Shown here one piece after another: positions 44,361 through 57,395 of a DNA stretch of 64,000 nt. The stretch is from Rapana venosa. Lineage: Eukaryota > Mollusca > Gastropoda > Neogastropoda > Muricidae. The position numbers and the translations under genes were made by a program. The stretch's first letter is position 1. Each line of letters starts with the position of its first letter. The notes under the pieces are model-generated. The model made no database searches. It was not told the DNA's origin and worked only from the letters and a program-made list of their open reading frames with translations. The stretch is from NCBI GenBank assembly GCA_028751875.1, contig CM054157.1, positions 4,163,468-4,227,467 on the forward strand, given 5' to 3'.

Positions 44361-44812
44361 TGCTGGAAGTACATTTTACGTACAAGACCATGATGAAAAT
44401 GCATTTTAATTACAAGACCATGATGAAAATGCATTTTAATTACAAGACCATGATGGAAATGCATTTTAATTACAAGCCATGATGAAAATGCATTTTAATT
44501 ACAAGGCCATGATGGAAATACATTTTAATTACAAGACAATGATGGAAATGCATTTTAATTACAAGACCGTGATGGAAATACATTTTACATGCAAGGACAT
44601 GATTGAAATACATTTAAATTACAAGACCTTGATGGATATGCATTTTAATTACAAGACCATGATTGAAATGCATTTTAATTACAAGACCATGATGGAAATG
44701 CATTTTAATTACAAGACCGTGATGGAAATACATTTTACATGCAAGGACATGATTGAAATACATTTTACATACAAGACCACGCTGGAAATGCATTTTACAT
44801 ACAAGATCCAAA
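44361..44812. repeat. 30-bp tandem repeat, fifteen copies
   Basis: Unit ATGCATTTTAATTACAAGAC plus CATGATGGAA, spaced at 30 bp almost throughout, with point variants (ACATG for AATTA, CGTG for CATG). Copies are contiguous with no spacers. As 30 is a multiple of three, both strands stay open: the + strand from 44479 to 44847 encodes ten-residue repeats such as MEMHFNYKTM. Confidence 0.95.
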
Positions 44813-45749
44813 TCTCCCACATGTTGTCTTCCAAAACAAAACTTTAAAAAATTAAGAGAAACAACAAGGAAATAAAAAACACAAATCTACACTTAAGATC
44901 ACCGTGCTGTCATGAGGAATCGGGTTTAATGAACACCGTTTCTGCACACACTGGTGATATAATTATGATAATTAATGTATACCTTTCTTCAAAGCAGACG
45001 CAATGTTACTGACAGCGCACAACAAGGTTCTTTGATTTATTTTTTTTCCCAGGGAAGAGATCAGAAGAGAAGAAACCATACCCAGTGGAGTCATATTCCA
45101 AACGTCCAACCACCTCTCAGAGCTGAAGAGACTTAGAGAAAATCTGCTCTGCATTTTGCAGTAACGTAACTGGTTGGGCGAGTACTCCACACGTTTAAAG
45201 TATCTTCACAGAAACACTGTCGTTATTTCCTTTAGGTCTTGCAAGAAGACCATCATATGACCATAGACGCATGTAAGAAACGCAGTTGGTGGAAGCAGCC
45301 TCTTGCAACGTCTTCGTTATTAGTGGAAGTGATTTATCACATTTCCATCACAAACCAACAACAGACCCCCCCCCCCCCCCCACCCCCCCCACCCCCATAT
45401 CACTAATAGATGACATCAAACTTTCGTGGAGTTTTTGCGTAATTCTTACCAAGGATGAAAAAAAATCTTTCTTTTAAAGCTATTTCTGATCTTGTGCTTT
45501 CACGAGCTTTTTTTTTTTTTTTTTTTTAAAACAATGAATTTCATACATAGACGTACAACATTATATTGATATGAAAGTCAGAATCCCATGAAGGACTTTC
45601 TCCAACAAAAAGACATAAAACTGCTCTCTGATTTGTCATGTGCAACTCTTCCACAGACATCTTCAAAAGCTTCAAGAAGGAAGGACACCCGCTCTTCAGA
45701 TTTTATCAATCAACTTTTGCACCAAAGTAAAGCTGGTTCACAATGTTCT

Positions 45750-46262
45750 CCTAGAGGATACGATAAAAGGTGATATCTGCACTGAAATCTAACACTAATA
45801 TCTCCTCAGACAATAAAAGGTGATATTTGCTCTGAAATCTAACACAAATATCTCCTCAGACAATAAAAGGTGATATCTGCAACTGAAATCTAACACAAAT
45901 ATCACCTTAGACAATAAAAGGTGATATCTGCACTGAAATCTAACACAAATATCACCTTAGACAATAAAAGTTGATATCTGCACTGAAATCTAACACAAAT
46001 ATCTCCTCAGACAATAAAAGGTGATATCTGCACTGAAATCTTAACACAAATATCTCCTTAGACAATATAAGATGACATCTGCACTGAAATCTAACACAAA
46101 TATCTCCTTAGACAATAAAAGGTGATATCTGCACTGAAATCTAACATAAATATATCCTTAGACAATAAAAGGTGATATCTGAACTGAAATCTAACACAAA
46201 TATCTCCTCAGACAATAAACGGTGATATCTGCACTGAAATCTAACAAATATCTCCTCAGACG
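45750..46262. repeat. 50-bp tandem repeat, about ten copies
   Basis: Unit GACAATAAAAGGTGATATCT, GCACTGAAATCTAACACAAA, TATCTCCTCA. Copies differ by single bases and short indels. Confidence 0.95.
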
Positions 46263-46538
46263 TGAAATCCTTTTAAAATCCCCGCAAAAGGTAGAGTTTG
46301 CGACAAAAAATCGTCTTATACTGCCTGAAAACTAAGGGATAATTATTATTGGAAAAAATACGTGTTTGAAAGTGAAGCCGTGTCATGATTAAAGTCGCAG
46401 ACAGAACTATTTCTCAGAGTTGAGGTTTACCCCCAAAATACCGAAACAAAGTAATTTTTTGCTCACTCTGAATTCGGGCTTACACAGAAAAACATGCAAA
46501 GTAGGGTTTTTTCACTCTGCAGTAATGTCTACAAGACA

Positions 46539-46640
46539 CTACCCCTCCCCCCCCCCCCCCCCCCCCCCCCTCCAAAAAAACCCACAAAAAACCACAACAA
46601 AAACACACACACCAAAAACAACCCAACAACAAACAAACAA
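46539..46640. repeat. Poly-C then A/CAAA-rich tract
   Basis: C run (46548-46570) followed by ACAAA-type low-complexity DNA. Confidence 0.85.
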
Positions 46641-46947
46641 ACAAACGCAAAGAAAGAATTTTTGCTCACTGTGCGAAATGTTTACAAACAACAAAAACGA
46701 AGCAAAGGAAGAAAGCATCTAATTGTGTTCACACTCTGCAGTTCATGTTCAGCAAAGAAAGAAAACAACTGATATTGCTCTAGAATTACTTACTGGCTTT
46801 TCCTGCAGAAAAGAAAAAATATGTCTTGGCATCGGAGTAATTTACCACGGTGACTGTGAAGAAAGACCGTTCATGTATCTAAGGTTATGCTGACTCAAAA
46901 ATTATTTTCCGTGAGAGAAATAATTTTATAATCTAAAAATAAAGAGC

Positions 46948-46948
46948 G

Positions 46949-46987
<39 letters not shown>

Positions 46988-47010
46988 CTGTACGCACGCG
47001 CGCGCGCGCG
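46948..47010. repeat. CA tract followed by CG tract
   Basis: CGCGCA, then CA repeats, then GCACGCGCGCGCGCGCG; alternating purine-pyrimidine. Confidence 0.9.
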
Positions 47011-47344
47011 AAAACACATGTAGGTCACGAGCATAGCTAAAAACGATGATCAAGTAAACATTGTCATATAAAATAACACAAATCTATATCACAGTTTCAG
47101 GCAGACTTAACTGATGATCATGTGACACTAGCAGTCTTTCACGAATGAAATTAATCCCCCCCCACCCCCACCCCCGCCCAATTTACGCCAAGCATTGTGC
47201 AAATGAGATATATAAGACTGTCTTCAAAAAACGAAGCTTTTCACAAAATGGAACAATAACGTGAATCCATCTTCAAAGCATTCAAGTCGGCCTCAATTTA
47301 TTTTGGGCATTAATTATCTGCTGCAGGGAAATGGCCTCCAAAAG

Positions 47345-47698
47345 TGAACCCATTTAACCTCTTGCAAAACAGCCACACACAAAAGAAATATAAAAACTCT
47401 GCACAAATTGTAAACTCCACAGAGACTTGCTGGAGCAAAGCTGTCAAACAAATGAAAAAAATAAACCCTGCACAAATTGAAGTCCACACACACACACACA
47501 CTTGCTTAAGCAAAGCTGTCAAACAAATCAAAGATAAACCCTGCACAATTTTAACTCTACACACACTTGCTTTTAAGCAACGTTGTCAAACAAATCAAAG
47601 ATAAACCCTGCACAAATTTAACTCTACACACACTTGCTTTTAAGCAAAGCTGTCAAACAAATTTAAAAAAATAAACCCTGCACAAATTTAACTACACA

Positions 47699-47729
<31 letters not shown>

Positions 47730-47757
47730 CTTGCTTGAACAAAGCTATCAAACGAAT
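47345..47757. repeat. Tandem repeat of about 67 bp, five to six copies
   Basis: AAAGCTGTCAAACAAATCAA, AAATAAACCCTGCACAAATT and CTACACACACTTGCTTTTAA recur at 67-75 bp. One copy contains an expanded CA tract. Confidence 0.9.
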
Positions 47758-48250
47758 CCAAACCAGCACATTGCTTCTTTTCACACATGGTTATTTAGAG
47801 AGAAAACTTTTGTTTATGTAGACACTTGCACTGAAAGCAAAATGAAACGTGAGTTTTCGGATAACTTCTTTGAATAGCCCAGTAATGTTCTACATGCCTG
47901 CACTATTTTCCCCATCTGTGTTTTCTCTTCTTGCGTTCAGTTTACTTTTCTTTTTCTGGGTTATTGAAATAGGGTTAAGGGAGGAGTCTTTAAGAGATAC
48001 GAGTCATTTAACTTGTGATCAGATTGAGAAAGTAGAGAATACAAAAGTAAATTTCTTCTCAATGACTTTGTTTGTTTGTTTTAAGTCTTGTTTATCAATC
48101 AAGATATAAATCCAGTCTTGGTTGTTGTTTTTTTTAATCAAGATATAAAATAAATAAATACGTTTCCACTTTTACATTCACCGTGAATTTTTTGTTATTT
48201 GTTTATTTATTTTGTCGTCGTTCAACCTTTTCTCATTATGTTTCCTCTGT

Positions 48251-48267
48251 GTGTGTGTGTGTTGTGT

Positions 48268-48345
<78 letters not shown>
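48251..48345. repeat. GT microsatellite
   Basis: About 85 bp of GT with two early interruptions. Confidence 0.95.
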
Positions 48346-48348
<3 letters not shown>

Positions 48349-48958
48349 TCTTGAAACTGATGTAGAGAGAAAGTGTGTACTTTTTTTACGAACTGATTTT
48401 GTTCTTCCATGACATTTTGGGCAAGTTTTTATGCCTTTTTTGATTCCAACTACAACGCTGAGGTACTGACGTACGTGTGTGTGTGTGTGTGCGTGTGTGC
48501 GTGCGTCTGTGGCAAGGTACACGTCATGGACGAGATGACGTAAGCCATGTACGTATCAACGTGAGCAAAATATGACGTTTGAGAAGACTTTCTTTTTATT
48601 TTGTAAATGATATCATAACTTGTTAATGATTTTTTTTATGTGACCAAACTGTCTCTGTGTGGCTTTTTTTTTTTTGGGGAAATGTGTGCTATAATTATGT
48701 ATTGGGCACAGCTGTTGTGTATTGTTTAATTCCATCCACGATGTTGTCTGAAACGTGTAATGTCGTTTTTGAAATGACGGTTCAAGTTGTCTGTTGACGT
48801 AACGTTGGTGTTTTTTTTTTGCGATGACGTAACATTGTTCTACGATGACGTACCATTTTCTTGTAACGTGACCTTGTTGTGTTTTCCCTGATGACGTTAT
48901 CTCCCTGCTGTGATTGTTGCTTCTGAGAACATGTGGAGAGGTGGCAGGCTGGTTTTGC

Positions 48959-48960
48959 TC

Positions 48961-49054
<94 letters not shown>

Positions 49055-49059
49055 TCTCA

Positions 49060-49119
<60 letters not shown>

Positions 49120-49160
49120 CTCTCCTCTCTCCTCTCCCTCTCTTATCTCTCTCTGTGCTT
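48959..49160. repeat. CTGT then CT microsatellite
   Basis: Nine or so CTGT units pass into about 160 bp of CT with CTCCT interruptions. Confidence 0.95.
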
Positions 49161-49188
49161 GTCGTTTCCTCTCACCTTGTCATGTCAC

Positions 49189-49205
49189 ACACACTACTAC
49201 TACTA

Positions 49206-49259
<54 letters not shown>

Positions 49260-49310
49260 TTACTACTACTACGACAACTACCTACTACCTACTTCTACTA
49301 CCACCACTAC
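49189..49310. repeat. CTA trinucleotide repeat
   Basis: CTA units with a few CCA and CGA variants. Confidence 0.95.
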
Positions 49311-49769
49311 CAGTTTTCTTGGTCAGATTATTGCGGGTGCTTCGTTGTTCATGCAAAAAAAAAAAAAAATGTTTGGGTCTTGTCTTTGTTCGACAGTGAA
49401 ACAGAAATGAATGTGAATTCCGCCAATCCTGAACACACAGGACTGTACCGGTCATCTTGAATTTGTCGATTCCTGTGAACTTTTTCTGCGTTGTTTGTTG
49501 TTTGGGTTTTTTATATATATTGTATTGTATCCTCCCTCTCCCCCTCGCCCCCCCCCCCCCACTCCTCTCTATGATGGCTGTCTATTGGACCTTGTTGCTT
49601 GTCGCATGTGAAAACGATGTCGTTCATTTGTAAATGCCTCCATCCCTGACTTTTTGTTGGTCTTTGTCTGTGAGGCAATTTGGAACTGGAACATGTTGCA
49701 CGTGCTGAAAACAGAAAGAAAAAGTTGACAGCGGGGTGTTTTTTTGGATGTATTGGTGGTTTTATGTTA

Positions 49770-49775
49770 AATAAA
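49770..49775 (+). promoter_or_regulatory. Possible poly(A) signal
   Basis: AATAAA in TTAAATAAAGTGGTTGTTTT; a GT/T-rich element follows at once. Could end a long Musashi 3' UTR or belong to nothing. Confidence 0.35.
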
Positions 49776-49799
49776 GTGGTTGTTTTTGCCAATGTCAGT

Positions 49800-51028
49800 C
49801 GGACTTCTTCAGCAATAACATGTTGATAGTTAAGTTGTATACATGCATGAAGGCATCTGAGCGTACGTACACGCACACACGCACGTGCACGCGTACAGGT
49901 TTATATATATATACTCATATCATAATTGTTGCTTTGCGTGTGGGATACCTAGACTGAGACAGACGCATCACATATACGTAATGAAATTTTCACACATACC
50001 AAATAAATTTTCACAATTAATTTTCACTTTCGGTTTTGTTTTGTTTTTTTAAATCTGAATCTGTGCACAAACACAGAACATGTACGTAATGAAATCTCAC
50101 TCACACATACCTACGGAATAAATGTTCACAATTCATTTTCTTTTCTTTTTTTTTCTTTTCAATCTGAATCTGCGCACCAATTCTTTTTAGCATCAAACTT
50201 CCATTCAATGATATGACACAGTTACAAGCCTCTTGTTTCATGGACAAAGGAAATGTGAATTAAATAAACCACGTTGTTGTTGTCTGAAGTCAGAGACTTC
50301 ACAACAACCACCCATCCCAACAGACGATTTGTGTGAGTTGTGTGTATGTGTGTGTGTAAATAATTCTCCACCCTCGTCGTTTATTCTCTTTCTCTGGGAC
50401 ATGATCACACGTGTATGTGGCTGTTGTTGTTATCGTTCAGCTGTACCTCGACTATCTATGGTTTTCAACACACAAGTTATCACCACCACGATGACCATGA
50501 TGTGTGTATGTGTCACTTTTCATTTCAAAGCAAGGCGAGTGTGGAACTTTGACCTCATTTGAATATCACTCATTTCCGGAACGCGCTTTATTCGGTGGTT
50601 GTGTACACAACTGACTTGATGTTGATGTTGATGTTGACGATATGTAATGTTGGTCTGATTTGATGTTTGTTGGGGGAAAAAATGCTGGGGTGGGGGGTGG
50701 GGGGGGGGGGGGGAGGGAGGGAACGAGATGTTTGGGTTAAAAAAAAAATTTTTTTACTTGGTTGACAAAGTTGTGTGACATGGGAGATAATTTGCTGACA
50801 TTTTTTTCCTGGAGTGATCTGTTCCTGCTACTGACGTTGTGTCGGCTGTTAAGTGACGCAACAACACAGTTCCTGTTACAGCTGATTGTTTTTTTCTTCT
50901 TCATCATCATCATCATCATCATCATCATCTTTTTTGTGTTTTTTTTAAAAATTGTTACAGCTGATCTCGTTACAAGTACACTGTAGGCTACTCAAGTTTT
51001 TGTCTTTAGTAAATAGAATGATAGCTTT

Positions 51029-51071
<43 letters not shown>

Positions 51072-53053
51072 TCAGCCTCCAATATTTGAGTTGGCCAGGG
51101 AGTCTTACTGTTGTAGTGAGTGAGTTCGTCTTATCTGGACAGTAAAAATCCGGGTGGTGCTGATTTATGTCAGGTATTTTGTACAGGTACTGATAGCATT
51201 GTACTCATATAAACGATCAGTGTTAACACTATGCCTTTCACTTTGCTGTTCAACACGGAATATGCCCCCTTGAAAAGCAGAAAACAGTTGGTTTGTTAGA
51301 GAAGAAATGTTTGTTACCCTTGAAAAACAGAAAATCTCGCAAATCAAAACGCATTAATGAACGTGTGCTGATGTCAGATAAATGTCTGATTTGAAAGGGG
51401 GAAAAAAGCGGTTGCAAAATTGGCTATATATAGCAGAAGTGTGACTTAATCCCTAGCGAAAATCCTACGTCATCAGACGTGGAAATAAATATCACAACAA
51501 TGCACAAGTAGGCCAACTATCTGCAAAGAAGAACATTGAACATTTCAAAGTTAATCTTCCCTTCTTTTTTTTAAAGGAATTTACTTCGTGTATCACAGCA
51601 ATTTCCAAAAGAGAGTAAGGGTGTTCATTCTTTCAGTTTAAGATTGTTACTGACGTCATTTTGGGTCCATCGATGTGAAATTGTGATGTAACTTGTCAAA
51701 AACTATCTGTGATGCACATACACTACTAGCTGATGATGATGATGCTGACGTCATATTGTTTTTCTGACGAAACGAATTGCCCGTCTGGTGAGGTTTTTGA
51801 TGTCAGGAGTGTTGACGGTGTGGTCGCTTTTGACGCTGACATTTTGAAAATGTTGACTGTATGATTTGTGTTGCTGACGTCACGAAACACAGAAATCTGT
51901 TGACGATTTGATATCAGCGCTGTTGACAGGTTGGTTGTTGTTTGCCGTTACTCAGCATCACAAGTTATATGGTGACGGTTTCAGACCAGTGCTTTCGGCT
52001 TTTGAATGGGAGATAGATACTGACGCGAGTTACCGAACTACCTACGCATCTGTTGACAGTTTGATATCAGGGTTGTTGACAGCGTGGGTCTTTGTTATTG
52101 TTATTTCATAAAACTACGAATCTGTTGGTGACAGTTTGACATCCCAGTTACTTGTATTCATAAAGCTGCGAATCTGTTGATGACAGTTTGACATCCCAGT
52201 TACTTGTATTCATAAAGCTACGAATCTTTCGACAGTTTGACATCCCAGTTATTTGTATTCATAAAACTACGAATCTTTCGACAGTTTTTTTGGTGGTTCT
52301 TTTTTACATCCAAAATTTTTGGACAGTTTGGTCTTTATGACTGATGGAACAACATGTGGCGTCTGTGTTGAAGCTAACTGATATCAGGCAATACGCACTG
52401 TATTTAATATGTTTGCTGATACAAGTAACCTACCACTCGTCATTGGACGATTTAGATGACAGCTTTGGAAGACAGCTTTTCCATGTTTAGTTGTCATTGC
52501 CAAATTGTAGGAAACAGACGTCTCGAACTTCTTTATGTCAATAAAATCCAGCACAAGAAGTTTGGTTTGATTGCCGTACTAACTGATCGTAAGCACTAGG
52601 CTAACATTGTGTTATACATGATGTGATTTATTAAAGCAGTGGTAATGTGTTTTTTCATGGAAGTTTACTCTGTAAGCATACTCATTCTAGACACTGTGTG
52701 TGGTTCTTTGTTGTTGTTTTGGGTTTGTTTTTTTAATGTCTATGCTGTCTGTAATGGAAGGTGTAGTCGTTGGAACAATTGGCATATACCTTGTTTCAGT
52801 ACGCTTTAGGTTTCAGTCCTGTTTGGGGTTGTTAAGCAACATATCTGGCTGTTCACTTCAGAACTACCAATTTTAGCCCACCTGGGGTTTTTTCCCCGTG
52901 TCAAGTAAATGCTTTAGTCCCTGTATGGGACTCGATGAACTCGATGAACAGTCTCGCCAGGTGTTGTAATTAATTGTTGATTTTTTTTTTATGAAATACT
53001 GATCATTGAAATTAACATAATATAAAAATTCCTATAGCAATTTTTTGTTAAAT
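49800..53053. other. Apparently intergenic DNA
   Basis: Unique AT-rich sequence with short GT runs, a G-rich tract (50688-50728), an ATC run (50899-50930), an AT repeat (51030-51067), and the tandem repeat at 52095-52290. No frame with coding character or splice sites in phase seen. Confidence 0.6.
52095..52290. repeat. Tandem repeat of about 60-70 bp, three to four copies
   Basis: CATAAAGCTACGAATCTGTT, GACAGTTTGACATCCCAGTT and ACTTGTATT recur; the last copies are shortened. A looser version, with TTGACAGTTTGATATCAG, lies at 52040. Confidence 0.85.
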
Positions 53054-53140
53054 GTAGAGCTCCAAAGTTCACCCATGGTGAGATTTTGCGTATGCGACCA
53101 TTTTTACCACCATAAGGTAGCCGCATTCCGACTTCGGGGG
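53054..53140 (+). repeat. Dispersed element DE, + orientation
   Basis: TAGAGCTCCAAAGTTCACCC, ATGGTGAGATTTTGCGTATG, CGACCATTTTTACCACCAT and GGTAGCCGCATTCCGACTTC; the most complete copy together with that at 56793. Confidence 0.9.
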
Positions 53141-55088
53141 TTCTGGATATAGATAATCAGGAGATGCATTTAAACGAAAAATGCGCCCCCCTGCCTTCCA
53201 GCCACACCCCCCCCCCCCCCCCCCCTTCCTCCCAACCACACCCCACTCCTACCGTACCGCCCCCTCAATCTCTCGCCTTCCCCCCCTCCGAAAATTTTAT
53301 TTCGTATTTTATCCAACATAAAACATCATCATCATCATCATCATCATGACGTCACCAGCACTTTTGAACTGTGGAAGTTTGCTGGTGTCAAAAGATCTGC
53401 ATTGTAGTTTTCTTTACAAACTGGGAATCATTTTCACACGGGGAAAAGAAGAACAGATGTGAAGGAAGTTTGATTACCCCCCTCCCCCCCACCATCCCTC
53501 TGTTTTACCGATTTTTTCTGATTGTCTAGATACGTGGATTTTTAGCAGAGGTAGGATATACAACAGTTGTGACAGCAGGCATAAGAATCTGTATTGTTAG
53601 CGTCAAGTAGCGTCGAATCCCCATGTTATGCGCATAATATTATAATATAGTCCTTCTTTCATATTGTAATATATGGCCAACATCAATAAATCTTTCTTCA
53701 GGCAGCTCTGTCGCATATGATAGAATGATGATAGCGTTAGAAACAAATCATTCGGGGACTTTGATTTGTAAATGAAAGATAACCAACCCAAAATTACAAC
53801 TCTGTTACCATGAAATGATTATGAAACAAAGAAACTGTGTTCATAGCAAAATTATCAGTGTGAAATTACTCTTGTCTGTGGCGATAGTTACCCTTTTTTA
53901 TAAAAAATAAAGGAATAATGTGAATCTTTTGACACGAAAAATATTCTATACTGTACCGGGCTTGGCAGTCATTGTAACCAGTGGTGCAACCTCACAGATG
54001 GTGTCTACACTGTAAGGGAGACCCACTGTGCCTGAAGATCTGTTTTTTTAGTGATGTTGACAAATGAAGACAAGCAATTTTCACTATGACAGAAGAAGTT
54101 GCTTTTCAACGACAGTGGTAACTGTTTTTTGTCACAAAAACACTGTTTTGTGTGGGGGTTTTCTGACATTATAAATCGATCAATGAATCTTGAAGAAAAA
54201 AAATAAGATAATACAAACCATGATCAATATGGATGAACAGCATCACAGTGCAAACAAAAATGAGAGTAACTCTGGTTTAAAAATGCATGACACTGTTATC
54301 CTTTTCTGTGGGACTAAACGTTTGAACACCAATAAACTTTATCAAAAATAGTCAACATTTTTTTTTTTTTGCAGGATCCAACTCGTTCATTTTGGTACCA
54401 AAAGTTATGGTTGTGAAAACTACTGTTTCCATTGTGAAAAACGACTATAATGCGGATCTTTAGACACAAATCTTCTCCAATAATGTTTTACTCCTAATGT
54501 GCCAAAGTTGTTTCCACAAGTCGGATATTGATACACGCAGCAGACAGCGGTGCTTTAAAACAAAAACACACACAAAAAACTAAGTAAGCAAGCTTTAATA
54601 TTTTCGTATGACAGGTTAACATAAAACGCTCATGATTTCACCACCGTACACTTTAAGTTGAGGTCAGGTCAAATCGACAACTTCACTGATGCTGATTCTT
54701 AACTTGGCTAGGAAATCACTACTTTTTCTGCTTGTGCAGAATTGAATAAATAGTAGTTTGGGGGGGGGGGGGGGTACAAAAGCAGGTAACAGCCTTAACT
54801 CATCATGAAAAGGATATATTATCAAGTTTATAAAAGGGGAAAAACCAGAAGAAGAAAAAAGGACAAACCAAAAACCTAAAGAAAATACAGAGAAAACCAA
54901 CAACAACAACAAAACCACCAACCTTAAAAGATAGAATCTTTCAATTATTATAGCATTTTTGAGGCAGCAAGGACCATTCCTTCACCCTGACCTGACTCAA
55001 AACTTTTTGGCTCCAGAATAAGTATTATTTAAGATCCTGCCAGTGATATAATGCTTCGCTACCCTCAGACACTTCTCAGAATTATGTA

Positions 55089-55172
55089 GTGTCCTGCCTC
55101 CAATCTCTCTCTAAGTAAAGTGTCCTGCCTCCAATCTCTCTCTAAGTAAAGTGTCCTGCCTCCAATCTCTCT
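55089..55172. repeat. Three-copy tandem repeat, about 32 bp
   Basis: GTGTCCTGCCTCCAATCTCT followed by CTCTAAGTAAA; third copy shortened. Confidence 0.9.
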
Positions 55173-55934
55173 AAAGTATCTGTTTATCTCTCCATCCACT
55201 CATACCACTGTCGATCGATCCAATCAGTGCAGACGTTGGCCGTGAGCGTGCTACATGCTGCGTGTATCAGTATGGACTTGACGGGTCAAACACAGCGGCT
55301 GTGTGCCATAAATGATAATGCACAAAACTTAGCAATAGCTTTTGTTCACTCCTTGGAACTTGCAAACCATTTTGGGACGCGTTCCCGTTTGGTGTCTGTA
55401 CATATCTGTATGTCTATCTGTCTGTCTGTCTGTCTGTGCGCGCGTGTCTGAAATACACATGTGCTAGTGTGTATGTGATTGTGTGTAATTTATCGTTGCG
55501 AAATGTGATTACCAAAACTCGTTTTTCTGATGGTGTTTCTTGTGTATATGTATATATATAATTATATAAACATTGGTGTGTGACTCGTGTTGGTTTTTTT
55601 GCTGCCCTTACACTTAATAGATCATGTACTTGTTAATTTATTATTAACCTTGAACTGGGTTTTGGTGGGGTGTTGTTTTTTTTTTTTACATGTCATGCAA
55701 ATATATACCACTTCTTACTCAACTGCCCTTTGCATATACAAAATAAATTGTTGGTTTGTGGAACGTATACTTACGCTATGATTATTGTTGAATGTGAAAG
55801 AACAAGTTTTTTTTGGTACGTTCAATAATATGTTTTCATGTTTTGTTTGTGTGGATTTTTGTGAGGTTTTTTTTTTTTAATTTACTTTATGATAAGTTGG
55901 AGATTTTTGTGCTCGAAATCACATTCAATAAGTG

Positions 55935-56152
55935 TACCACTACTACTGCTACAACTACTACTGTTACTACTTCTACTACTACTGTTACTACTGCTACTTC
56001 TACTGTTACTACTGCTACTACTACTGTTACTACTGCTACTACTACTACTACTACTACTACTGTTACTACTTCTACTACTACTGTTACTACTGCTACTACT
56101 ACTACTACTACTGCTACTACTTCTACTACTACTGTTACTACTGCTACTACTG

Positions 56153-56183
<31 letters not shown>

Positions 56184-56239
56184 TACTACTACTTCTACTA
56201 CTGCTACTACTACTACTACTACTACTAGTACTACTACTT

Positions 56240-56271
<32 letters not shown>

Positions 56272-56506
56272 GCTGCTGCTGATACTACTACTACTGCTGC
56301 TGATACTACTACTACTACTACTACTGCTACTACTACTACTGCTACTGCTACTACTACTACTACTGCTACTACTACTACTACTACTACTGCTACTACTAGT
56401 ACTGCTGCTACTACTACTACTGCTACTACTGCTACTACTATTTCTACTACTACTACTACTGCTGCTGCTGCTGATACTACTACTACTATTACTGCTACTG
56501 CTGCTG

Positions 56507-56567
<61 letters not shown>

Positions 56568-56595
56568 TACTACTACTACTACAACTGCCGCATCT
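55935..56595. repeat. CTA-type trinucleotide tract, 660 bp, with GCT, GTT and TCT variants
   Basis: Frame-preserving run of ACT with interspersed GCT, GTT, TCT, GAT. All three + frames and some minus frames stay open because the period is three; the long poly-Thr, poly-Leu or poly-Val readings are not proteins. Confidence 0.95.
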
Positions 56596-56792
56596 GTTGC
56601 TGTTACTGCTAATGTTACTTTAAATACATTCAGTGATACTATTTTTCTTTTTTTTTTTGCATTGAAGCACACTTGAGGTAGTTGAAGAGGAAATGTTTTT
56701 GTGACAAACTGATGGGAAAGATGGGGGGAAAAAGTATGGTGAATACACCATCAGACAGAATACTATGTCCATGGATATGCTATATATATTTT

Positions 56793-56895
56793 TGTTCCTC
56801 GGCTAGAGCTCCGAGGTTCACTTATGGGGACATTTTGCGTATGCGACCGTTTTTGCCGCCCCACCATTTTTGGTAGCCGCATTCCGACTTCGGGA
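56793..56895 (+). repeat. Dispersed element DE, + orientation
   Basis: TTCCTCGGCTAGAGCTCCGA, GGTTCACTTATGGGGACATT, TTGCGTATGCGACCGTTTTT, then GGTAGCCGCATTCCGACTTC. Confidence 0.9.
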
Positions 56896-56999
56896 ATGAT
56901 GTCTAAACACGATACTGGTATGCAATGCGGGGTTACTGTTGTTTTTTAAATAAGTATATTTTTTGTGGTCAACTGTGTTCTTTCCAGCACAAATAGCTA

Positions 57000-57395
57000 C
57001 TGAAAAGCAAAACGAACGGGTTTTAACGTGTGCGCAAGACGTTCTACGTGGGTTCGCAAACGTGTGCCTCCGGGGTTTTTTTCAACATTTTTTAAAATCT
57101 GAGATTTACAATTTTACGAGGCGAGAGCGCAGATAATTATGGTCTCTGTGGTCGTTTTGGGGGCTAGAAACAACAGGATAGGGTTGGATTGGATTGGGTT
57201 GGACTGGCCTCGGGTTTGTATAGTCTCATCCGAAGAACTTCGGGGAGAGCGGAGTCGGTACTGATGTTAACTAGGCCTATAGGGGGAAAATTCCCATTGA
57301 ACGGACTGGCATCTCAGTAGTGGCTCGAACCCGGGCTCGATCCTTGGCCGTCAAATCACGAGCGCAATGTTCTATCTACTAGGCTATTCCGCCAC
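57000..57395 (-). mobile_element. SINE-A, minus strand, interrupted
   Basis: 57000-57076 (GGGTTTTAACGTGTGCGCAA) and 57208-57395 (GTCTCATCCGAAGAACTTCG to the reversed head CACGAGCGCAATGTTCTATC and CTAGGCTATTCC) are the two parts. About 130 bp of unrelated sequence lies between. A C run at 57396 follows the head. Confidence 0.8.

Larger units (their letters stand above)
53141..56792. other. Apparently intergenic DNA
   Basis: C-rich tract (53204-53300), CAT run (53325-53347), unique AT-rich sequence to 55080, a three-copy repeat (55089-55172), AT and GT runs, and the CTA tract (55935-56595). No gene seen. Confidence 0.6.

Noticed and set aside
44361..44812. CRISPR array
   Set aside because: Repeats are contiguous with no spacers, the context is eukaryotic, and no cas genes are present.
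55813..56676. Long poly-Thr, poly-Leu and poly-Val frames on both strands
   Set aside because: Caused by the trinucleotide period; no other coding character.
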